Part shown: positions 7,930 through 12,132 of the stretch, piece after piece
How the letters are laid out: every line of letters starts with the position of its first letter
How positions within the stretch are numbered: the first letter of the stretch is position 1
Origin: an uncultured Clostridia bacterium
GTDB taxonomy: Bacteria > Bacillota > Clostridia > Oscillospirales > CAG-272
Assembly: GCA_904502055.1 (NCBI GenBank)
Contig: CAJGDZ010000035.1
Coordinates: forward strand, 1 to 12,132
Direction of reading: 5' to 3'
DNA: 12,132 bases
Position numbers and translations under genes: made by a program
Notes under the pieces: model-generated
Seen by the model: the letters and a program-made list of their open reading frames with translations, nothing else
Databases searched by the model: none
Told to the model about the DNA's origin: nothing

Positions 7930-8015
7930 AAAGCAAGCATTACGGCTTATTCACTCTCATAGGATAGGATATACGATCGGGGAGGGTGAATATGAAAAAC
8001 GTAATGCTTGTTTTT
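7929..8015 (+). promoter_or_regulatory. Long two-part hairpin enclosing the wecB ribosome binding site and start codon
   Basis: The outer stem pairs 7929-7944 with 8000-8015 (16 bp, one G-U); its core CAAGCATTACG / CGTAATGCTTG is perfect over 11 bp. After a short internal loop, the inner stem pairs 7948-7958 with 7982-7992 (11 bp, one U-G). The inner 3' arm contains most of the Shine-Dalgarno GGAGGG (7981-7986) and the A of the wecB ATG. The outer 3' arm covers wecB codons 3-8. A 23-base apical loop holds a tandem ATAGG repeat. As drawn, the fold hides the ribosome binding site. The T-run at 8011-8015 also permits a terminator reading. No known riboswitch class is recognised. The pairing is seen in the sequence; the regulatory role is inference. 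Confidence 0.6.
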
Positions 8016-9086
8016 GGTACACGGCCGGAGGCCATCAAGATGTGTCCGCTTGTGCGGGAGCTTCAGGGGCGCGAGGGAATGCGCACGGTGGTTTGCGTGA
8101 CCGGTCAGCACCGTCGGATGTTGGATTCAGTACTTTGTGCTTTTGGCGTGGTACCGGACTACGATCTGGACATTATGAAGGAGCGACAGAGCCTTTTTGA
8201 CATTACCGCAGGTGTTTTAAGCGGAATGCGTGAGGTGTTGGGGAGGGAACGGCCCGACGTGGTTTTGGTGCACGGCGACACCTCCAGTGCTTTTGCCGCG
8301 GCGCTTGCCTGCTTTTATGAGCACATCCCCGTGGGGCACGTGGAGGCGGGGCTTCGCACGCACAACGTGTGGCGTCCGTATCCCGAGGAGTTTAACCGCG
8401 AGGCAGTTGGGCTTGTGGCGCGGTATCATTTCGCGCCCACAAGGGAGGCCGCGCAAAATCTGCTGGGGGAGGGAAAGGAGGCAAGCACGGTCTACGTGAC
8501 GGGAAACACCGCCATTGACGCGCTCCGCTTTACCGTGAAGCGGGAGTATGCCCACTCGGAGCTGACGTGGGCGAGGGGAAGCCGCCTGATCCTGATCACG
8601 GCGCATCGCCGTGAAAATTTGGGTGAGCCGATGCGTGGGATGCTTCGTGCCATTCGCCGCGTGACCGAGGAGTACCCCGACGTCAAGGTCATCTATCCCG
8701 TCCATATGAATCCCCTCGTGCGGGAGATCGCGAGAGCCGAGCTCTCGGGTTGTGAGCGCATTCATCTTATCCGGCCGCTTGACGTGCCGGATTTTCATAA
8801 TTTTCTGGCTCGGAGCTATCTGGTGCTTACGGATAGCGGCGGGATCCAGGAGGAGGCGCCCTCGCTTGGAAAGCCGGTGCTGGTCATGCGAAGGGAGACC
8901 GAACGCCCGGAGGGCGTGCGAGCAGGCACGCTTCGCTTGGTCGGCACCGACGAGGAAACGGTTTACGAGAATTTTAAGCGGCTTTTGGAGGATCGGGCGG
9001 CCTACGAGGCTATGGCGAGGGCCACAAACCCGTACGGCGACGGCTTTGCCTGCCGCCGCATCGCGGACATTTTGCAGGCAGAATAA
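7992..9086 (+). CDS. wecB: UDP-N-acetylglucosamine 2-epimerase (non-hydrolysing)
   Basis: This 364-residue cytoplasmic enzyme interconverts UDP-GlcNAc and UDP-ManNAc, the precursor for teichoic-acid linkage units or surface polysaccharide. Family residues are visible: GTRPEAIK (9-16), HGDTSS (94-99, Asp96), HVEAGLR (116-122, Glu118), PYPEEFNR (129-136), TAHRRENLG (203-211, His205), DSGGIQEEAPSLGKPV (281-296) and TERPEG (303-308). Length matches WecB/MnaA. ATG at 7992 follows GGAGGG (7981-7986) by 5 bases; a GTG at 7986 would overlap that site. The gene is 62 bp after the methyltransferase and may be read from the same transcript, because no separate promoter is convincing. Expression is likely influenced by the hairpin at 7929-8015. 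No glycosyltransferase or ManNAc dehydrogenase is adjacent. Confidence 0.95.
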   Translation: MKNVMLVFGTRPEAIKMCPLVRELQGREGMRTVVCVTGQHRRMLDSVLCAFGVVPDYDLDIMKERQSLFDITAGVLSGMREVLGRERPDVVLVHGDTSSAFAAALACFYEHIPVGHVEAGLRTHNVWRPYPEEFNREAVGLVARYHFAPTREAAQNLLGEGKEASTVYVTGNTAIDALRFTVKREYAHSELTWARGSRLILITAHRRENLGEPMRGMLRAIRRVTEEYPDVKVIYPVHMNPLVREIARAELSGCERIHLIRPLDVPDFHNFLARSYLVLTDSGGIQEEAPSLGKPVLVMRRETERPEGVRAGTLRLVGTDEETVYENFKRLLEDRAAYEAMARATNPYGDGFACRRIADILQAE

Positions 9087-9114
9087 AAAGCGCCCTCCGC
9101 AAAAGCGGAGGGCG
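9083..9114 (-). terminator. Intrinsic terminator of the tRNA-Arg gene
   Basis: A perfect 10-bp GC-rich stem (9091-9100 with 9105-9114) closes a 4-base loop. On the - strand it is followed by CTTTTTATT, a good U-tract, and it starts one base after the tRNA CCA end. On the + strand no T-run follows, so it is at best a weak terminator for wecB, whose stop codon (9084-9086) lies within the U-tract region. The orientation therefore points to the tRNA transcript. Confidence 0.85.
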
Positions 9115-9115
9115 T

Positions 9116-9190
9116 TGGCACCCGCAACAGGAATCGAACCTGTAACTATCCCTTAGGAGGGGATTATTATATCCATTTAACTATGCAGGC
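9116..9190 (-). tRNA. tRNA-Arg (anticodon CCU)
   Basis: Read on the - strand, this 75-base gene folds as a complete cloverleaf. The acceptor stem GCCTGCA / TGCGGGT contains two G-U pairs, one of them at position 1-72. The D-arm is GTTA-(AATGGATA)-TAAT with the GG pair in the loop. The anticodon stem ATCCC / GGGAT holds the 7-base loop CTCCTAA, anticodon CCT, reading AGG. A 4-base variable loop and a T-arm ACAGG-TTCGATT-CCTGT follow. The discriminator is G and the CCA is encoded (TGG at 9116-9118 on the + strand). It is convergent with wecB and downstream of nahK. No duplicate of the tRNA 3' end was seen in the window, so nothing marks it as a used integration site. Confidence 0.95.
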
Positions 9191-9214
9191 AAATATTCGG
9201 TTGTTTGGCTACAT

Positions 9215-9247
9215 AAGCCGACTGTGATATTGTATCACAGTCGGCTT
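9215..9247. repeat. Perfect 15-bp inverted repeat (hairpin) between nahK and tRNA-Arg
   Basis: AAGCCGACTGTGATA at 9215-9229 is exactly complementary to 9233-9247, with a 3-base loop TTG. Such a stable stem after nahK would normally be read as its terminator, but neither side carries a proper U-tract: the + side continues TAAAAATC and the - side ATGTAGCC. Its centre coincides with the -10 box of a candidate promoter for the tRNA. It may be a U-poor terminator, an operator-like palindrome, or both. Confidence 0.7.
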
Positions 9248-9257
9248 TAAAAATCAA
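9229..9257 (-). promoter_or_regulatory. Candidate sigma-A promoter for tRNA-Arg
   Basis: On the - strand, TTGATT (9252-9257) and TACAAT (9229-9234) are separated by exactly 17 bases, and TGA just before the -10 gives an extended -10. Transcription would start near 9222, about 30 bases before the tRNA 5' end at 9190. The -10 box occupies the loop and stem top of the inverted repeat at 9215-9247. Confidence 0.6.
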
Positions 9258-9271
9258 GAGGATTTTACAAA

Positions 9272-10327
9272 TCAGAGCGAATCGATGATGTCCTTCAGCT
9301 CATCGAAGTGCGCCCAGGTCTCTTCTGCCAGACGGAACTGTGTGCGGCAACGAACGAGGTTGTGCTCGGGATAGGCCGTTGCAAAGTACACGTCACCGGC
9401 AATGTAGTCGGCCAGGAAGCGCATACCGCACTCCATCATCATAAGATATCCGCTGTAGGGAAGAAGCTCCCTTTCGGCGGGGGTGATGGTGTGCTTTACC
9501 GCGCCGTAGAAGCCCTCGGCGTATGCCTTGAAGAGCGAGACCGAGAAATGCACCTTGTCCAGATCCTTCTCATCCTCAGCGGCGGTCGAAGCGCCGAAGC
9601 GGATGGAGTCACCGAAGTCGTAAAGCATCGAGCCGGGCATTACGGTGTCAAGGTCGATGATGGCGCGTGCCTCACCGGTCTTAGCATCCATCAGGATGTT
9701 GTTAAGCTTGGTGTCGTTGTGCGTTACGCGAAGCGGAATGCTGCCGTCGGCAAGTCCCTTTGTGACCTTATCGAGGGTGTCCTTCCTTGAAAGCACAAAA
9801 TCGATCTCGGGCTTACAGGTGTCAGCTCTTCCGCTGGCATTGGCCGCGAGCGCCGCCTCAAAATCGCGGAAGCGCTTGGGGGTATCGTGGAATTTGGCAA
9901 TGGTCTCGTGAAGCACCGAGGCATCAAATTCGGCAAGCGTATTCTGGAACTCACCGAATGCACGGCCGGCATTGCGGAAGACCTTTTCGTCGGTAATGGT
10001 CTGATAATATACGGTGTTTTCAATGAAATCATATACGCGAAAGTAGTTCTCTCCCTGGCGCAACAGGTTTCCACCCGTTTTCAGGGGAACCAGGCGAAGC
10101 GTTTCCACACCGCGTGCATCAAGAAAGTCGGTAACGTTCTCAATGTTCTGTATCAGTTTTTCAGGTTCGGGGAATACAAAATGGTTGATCTTCTGAAGGA
10201 TGTAATTTTTCTTTGTGGTCCTGACCAAATGGGTAACACCAATGTGACCGTCGCCGTAGGGCTCGTTGGAAAGGATCTCACCCTCCAGTGCAAACTGTTC
10301 AGCGGCAAGCTGAAAAATGTCTTTCAT
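9272..10327 (-). CDS. nahK: N-acetylhexosamine 1-kinase
   Basis: This 351-residue protein belongs to the aminoglycoside-phosphotransferase/choline-kinase fold. It carries the blocks I know from Bifidobacterium NahK (LnpB), which phosphorylates GlcNAc and GalNAc at C1 in the lacto-N-biose/galacto-N-biose pathway. They are EPYGDGHIGVTHLV (22-35), ETIAKFHDTPKRF (141-153), the catalytic RVTHNDTKLNNILMD (200-214, Asp205), the metal-binding IIDLDTVMPGS (223-233), YDFGDSIRFGAS (236-247) and MECGMRFLADY (298-308). ATG at 10327 is chosen because AAGGAG lies 9 bases upstream (near 10338-10343). The frame stays open to 10474, but that extension is low-complexity and includes the promoter. Relatives are often mislabelled as mucin desulfatase or aminoglycoside phosphotransferase. 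No phosphorylase (lnpA), galT or galE is nearby. Confidence 0.9.
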   Translation of the reverse strand: MKDIFQLAAEQFALEGEILSNEPYGDGHIGVTHLVRTTKKNYILQKINHFVFPEPEKLIQNIENVTDFLDARGVETLRLVPLKTGGNLLRQGENYFRVYDFIENTVYYQTITDEKVFRNAGRAFGEFQNTLAEFDASVLHETIAKFHDTPKRFRDFEAALAANASGRADTCKPEIDFVLSRKDTLDKVTKGLADGSIPLRVTHNDTKLNNILMDAKTGEARAIIDLDTVMPGSMLYDFGDSIRFGASTAAEDEKDLDKVHFSVSLFKAYAEGFYGAVKHTITPAERELLPYSGYLMMMECGMRFLADYIAGDVYFATAYPEHNLVRCRTQFRLAEETWAHFDELKDIIDSL

Positions 10328-10367
10328 TTGTAAGTACTCCTTTTGCAAACATAATACAATATATATT

Positions 10368-10396
10368 ATTTTATCACGATTTACACAAGTTGTCAA
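10368..10396 (-). promoter_or_regulatory. Promoter of nahK
   Basis: On the - strand, TTGACA (10391-10396) is followed after 17 bases by TAAAAT (10368-10373), with TGA giving an extended -10. Start would be near 10361, leaving a leader of about 34 bases to the nahK ATG. A 6-bp inverted repeat ATAATA / TATTAT (10351-10356, 10364-10369) overlaps the start site. Confidence 0.75.
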
Positions 10397-10414
10397 CCCA
10401 TAAAAGGTGACATC

Positions 10415-10469
10415 TGCGCAAACTTTTATTGCGGATTCGGCTTTTTTCCCCTTTTTCAAGAAGAATCCG
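10415..10469. repeat. Overlapping inverted repeats between nahK and the araC-type gene (candidate operators)
   Basis: TGCGCAA (10415-10421) faces TTGCGGA (10429-10435), 6 of 7 bases symmetric. CGGATTC (10432-10438) faces GAATCCG (10463-10469), 7 of 7, across a pyrimidine-rich 24-base spacer. Both lie upstream of both -35 boxes in the divergent region, where an AraC-type activator would be expected to bind. They could instead be chance; binding is inferred from position only. Confidence 0.35.
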
Positions 10470-10520
10470 AGCAAGGTGGATGTATTTCAGCAGACAAACT
10501 TCAAAAATTTGTTTATCCTA

Positions 10521-10549
10521 TTGACATTCATTGTAAAATGATCTATAAT
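10521..10549 (+). promoter_or_regulatory. Consensus sigma-A promoter of the AraC-family gene
   Basis: TTGACA (10521-10526), a 17-base spacer and TATAAT (10544-10549) match the sigma-A consensus in all 12 bases. Start would be near 10556, about 42 bases before the ATG. The spacer carries a small inverted repeat TCATT / AATGA (10528-10532, 10537-10541) that could serve as an operator. Confidence 0.85.
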
Positions 10550-10597
10550 AAAAGTAAAGAGGAAAACGGGTAAAAATTCTTTGAAAATAGGTAAATT

Positions 10598-11425
10598 ATG
10601 AAAAAAGAAATTCATCGCTGGAAAAAGGTGCCCCTTAGCAGCGGAATTGAACCCATTAGCTTGATTACTGCCTTCACCTCGCGTTATTCGGAGGAATACC
10701 GTTTCGCGGGGGAGATGCACGATTTTTGGGAAATCGTTCTGGTGCGGCAGGGGTCGCTATGGGTCGCCGAGGAGCAGAAGATCCAGAACCTGAAAAAGAA
10801 TATGTTTATTCTCCATAAGCCGATGGCCTTTCACCGTCTTTGGTGTCTCTCGGAAGGGGTGGTGGAGTTCAAGATCCTTACCTTTGAGGCCACGGGAGAT
10901 ATGCTGAAAAGGCTGGAGGGGCTTTCGGGAAGTTGCCCGTGGCAGTTGGCCGACCGTTTGGCTCAGACCATCGATCTGGCGCACTCCTTTTTGCGCGGAG
11001 GCGGCGAACAGACCGATCTTCGTGCGCGAATCAAGACGCGTTTGGCCTCCATTCTCTGTGAGCTGATCGAATTCCAGAGCAATGAGGAGGAGATTGCCGA
11101 GATGTCCGACGTCTCGCGCATTCTGACCGCCATTGACGAGCATTATCTGGAAGGGCTGACAATGGAAAAGCTAGCTCACTATTGCCGTATGAGTGAGAGT
11201 AAGATAAAAAAAGAGTTTCACAGCGTTTATGACGGCGGCGTGATGAAGTATGTCTGCCGCTTGAAGATGCGCGATGCGGCTGCTATGATCGAAAAGGGAA
11301 TGAGTGCCGACCAGATCTGTGAGGCGCTGGCTATGTGCGATAAAAACTATTTTTCTTTTGTGTTTAAGCGCGAGATCGGTATGACGCCGAGCGAATATCG
11401 CAGACTTCACGGTTCGGAACCGTGA
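10598..11425 (+). CDS. AraC-family transcriptional regulator
   Basis: This 275-residue protein has an N-terminal cupin-like sensor domain (HDFWEIVLVRQGSL at 41-54, ILHKPMAFHRLW at 71-82) and a C-terminal pair of helix-turn-helix motifs. The first is near 187-208 (LTMEKLAHYCRMSESKIKKEF), the second near 235-260. It ends in the AraC signature YFSFVFKREIGMTPSEYRR (251-269). Length is typical. It lies divergent to nahK and probably controls it, and perhaps itself, in response to a sugar or amino-sugar signal; the ligand is not known. The ribosome binding site is weak (TAGG at 10588-10591), which fits a low-level regulator despite a consensus promoter. The TGA falls in a 7-bp stem (11408-11424) without a U-tract, so its terminator is not clear. 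Confidence 0.9.
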   Translation: MKKEIHRWKKVPLSSGIEPISLITAFTSRYSEEYRFAGEMHDFWEIVLVRQGSLWVAEEQKIQNLKKNMFILHKPMAFHRLWCLSEGVVEFKILTFEATGDMLKRLEGLSGSCPWQLADRLAQTIDLAHSFLRGGGEQTDLRARIKTRLASILCELIEFQSNEEEIAEMSDVSRILTAIDEHYLEGLTMEKLAHYCRMSESKIKKEFHSVYDGGVMKYVCRLKMRDAAAMIEKGMSADQICEALAMCDKNYFSFVFKREIGMTPSEYRRLHGSEP

Positions 11426-11442
11426 AAAAAAGAAAAAAGCCC

Positions 11443-11471
11443 TTGACAATAAGCGCGTTATATGGTATGAT
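11443..11471 (+). promoter_or_regulatory. Promoter of the alaS T-box transcript
   Basis: TTGACA (11443-11448) and TATGAT (11466-11471) are spaced by 17 bases, with TGG giving an extended -10. An A-rich run (11425-11438) just upstream resembles an UP element. The promoter starts 17 bases after the stop of the AraC-type gene. A perfect 14-bp palindrome, TGATAGATCTATCA (11468-11481), covers the end of the -10 and the expected start site near 11478. Confidence 0.85.
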
Positions 11472-11477
11472 AGATCT

Positions 11478-11728
11478 ATCAATGTTGACGGGAATAAGTA
11501 GCGGTTTTTAAGCTTCCTCAGAGAGGTGCCGGGTGGTGCAAGGCATCGGAGAAAAGGCCGTGAAGCTCTCCCCGAGTTCCGCCCCAATCGGCGGTGGTGC
11601 GCCCATTATCGCGCAGAGATGCCAAAGGCATCCCACAAAGGCGTTTTCCTGTGAGGGAGCGCATAATAAGGTGGTAACACGAAGCTATGCTCTCGTCCTT
11701 ATAATGAGGACGAGAGTTTATTTTTTTG
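11478..11728 (+). ncRNA. T-box riboswitch (alanine type) upstream of alaS
   Basis: The leader shows T-box landmarks in order. Stem I carries GACGGGAATAAG near its 5' end, the AGAGAGG element (11520-11526) and the distal GGTGCAAGGC segment (11535-11544). The probable specifier codon GCU for alanine is at 11565-11567, in the usual context GTGAA-GCU. A GATGCC-AAA-GGCATC hairpin (11618-11632) and a second hairpin around 11632-11657 follow. The T-box AAGGTGGTAACACG (11668-11681) has TGGT at 11672-11675, able to pair with an ACCA tRNA end. GCATA (11661-11665) can pair with TATGC (11686-11690) to form the antiterminator and block the terminator. Uncharged tRNA-Ala should therefore allow alaS transcription. 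The specifier agrees with the downstream gene. The leader covers the roughly 320-base gap before alaS. Confidence 0.93.
11690..11727 (+). terminator. T-box-controlled intrinsic terminator before alaS
   Basis: CTCTCGTCCT (11690-11699) pairs perfectly with AGGACGAGAG (11707-11716) around a 7-base loop, followed by TTTATTTTTTT (11717-11727). The 5' arm begins at the base used by the antiterminator helix, making the two folds mutually exclusive. Confidence 0.95.
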
Positions 11729-11744
11729 AAAGGAATCGAAATCT

Positions 11745-12132
11745 ATGAAATGGACATCTTTAAATGAGCTGAGAGAAAAGTATCTTTCATTCTTTGAGAG
11801 CAAGGGACACCTTCGTCTCCCTTCGTTCCCGCTCGTCCCCATCAATGACAAATCGCTGCTTCTGATCAACTCGGGTATGGCACCCATGAAGAAATACTTT
11901 ACGGGTGAGGAGGAGCCGCCGCGCAACCGTGTGACGACCTGTCAGAAGTGCATCCGTACGCCCGACCTTGAGCGTGTGGGTCACACCGCTCGTCACGGCA
12001 CATATTTCGAGATGCTCGGAAACTTCTCCTTTGGCGATTATTTCAAAAACGAGGCTATTCCGTGGGCTTGGGACTTTCTCACCGTTTGGCTTGAGATCCC
12101 TGCCGACCGTCTCTGGCCCTCTATATACGAAA
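11745..12132 (+). CDS. alaS: Alanyl-tRNA synthetase (partial, 3' end outside window)
   Basis: The first 129 codons are present. The enzyme charges tRNA-Ala with alanine. The visible part is the start of the class II catalytic core: LNELREKYLSFFESKGH (6-22), SLLLINSGMAPMKKYF (37-52), RVTTCQKCIRTPDLERVGHT (62-81) and the hallmark GTYFEMLGNFSFGDYFK (85-101). The RVTTCQKCIRTPDLE form resembles the clostridial type rather than the E. coli type, which reads ATTSQRCVRAGGKHNDLE. ATG at 11745 follows AAAGGA (11729-11734) by 10 bases and lies 17 bases after the T-box terminator U-tract. Editing and C-Ala domains lie outside the window. Confidence 0.97.
   Translation, partial: MKWTSLNELREKYLSFFESKGHLRLPSFPLVPINDKSLLLINSGMAPMKKYFTGEEEPPRNRVTTCQKCIRTPDLERVGHTARHGTYFEMLGNFSFGDYFKNEAIPWAWDFLTVWLEIPADRLWPSIYE

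Noticed and set aside
7945..7991. A separate sigma-A promoter for wecB
   Set aside because: TAGGAT-like -10 candidates exist, but no acceptable -35 box lies 16-18 bases upstream.
9091..9114. The GC-rich hairpin after wecB as the wecB terminator
   Set aside because: The U-tract is on the - strand side and the stem starts one base after the tRNA CCA, so it belongs to the tRNA; on the + strand it is followed by TTGGCACC.
9116..9190. tRNA-Arg as an integration site for a mobile element
   Set aside because: No integrase and no second copy of the tRNA 3' end is visible in the window.
10328..10474. 49-residue N-terminal extension of NahK (start at 10474 on the - strand)
   Set aside because: It runs through the nahK promoter boxes, is unlike the family, and the ATG at 10327 has a well-placed AAGGAG.
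11408..11424. 7-bp hairpin CACGGTT/AACCGTG at the end of the araC-type gene, as a terminator
   Set aside because: On the + strand it is followed by A-runs, not T-runs, and the - strand side has no T-run either. It overlaps the stop codon and is short.
11533..11748. Small 71-codon open frame in the alaS leader
   Set aside because: It lies across T-box stems and the terminator, and its product has no recognisable features.

Overview
The window looks like a chromosomal segment of a Gram-positive anaerobe of the class Clostridia (Bacillota). The support is a T-box riboswitch in front of alaS, strong GGAGG-type ribosome binding sites, sigma-A promoters with near-perfect boxes, a tRNA gene with encoded CCA, and clostridial-looking aromatic biosynthesis proteins. 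I cannot name a genus. The base composition is moderately GC-rich, with AT-rich control regions. There is no rRNA, CRISPR array, insertion sequence or phage gene.

Positions 1-7929 (+ strand) hold a tightly packed operon for aromatic amino acids: the 3' end of pheA (prephenate dehydratase ACT domain), aroB, aroC, aroQ, aroA, tyrA and a type I DAHP synthase. Two genes for a split ThrE-type amino-acid exporter and a TrmH/SpoU RNA methyltransferase follow. Most junctions overlap (4, 11, 11, 4 and 14 bp) or are a few bases apart, so the genes are probably co-transcribed and translationally coupled. Together they cover steps 1, 2, 3, 6 and 7 of the shikimate pathway plus the phenylalanine and tyrosine branches. 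Shikimate dehydrogenase (aroE) and shikimate kinase (aroK) are not in this stretch and must lie elsewhere.

Positions 7930-9086 hold wecB (UDP-GlcNAc 2-epimerase). Its ribosome binding site and start codon sit inside a long two-part hairpin that begins at the last base of the methyltransferase stop codon. This is the most striking unexplained structure in the window.

Positions 9083-10327 run on the - strand: nahK (N-acetylhexosamine 1-kinase), then a tRNA-Arg(CCU) gene with its own terminator. A perfect 15-bp inverted repeat between them overlaps a good candidate tRNA promoter. nahK is transcribed divergently from an AraC-family regulator (10598-11425). The roughly 270-bp gap between them contains one well-formed promoter for each gene and inverted repeats that are candidate operators, which suggests a small self-contained control unit for amino-sugar use.

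Positions 11443-12132 hold a promoter, an alanine-type T-box leader with terminator, and the first 129 codons of alaS, which runs off the window.
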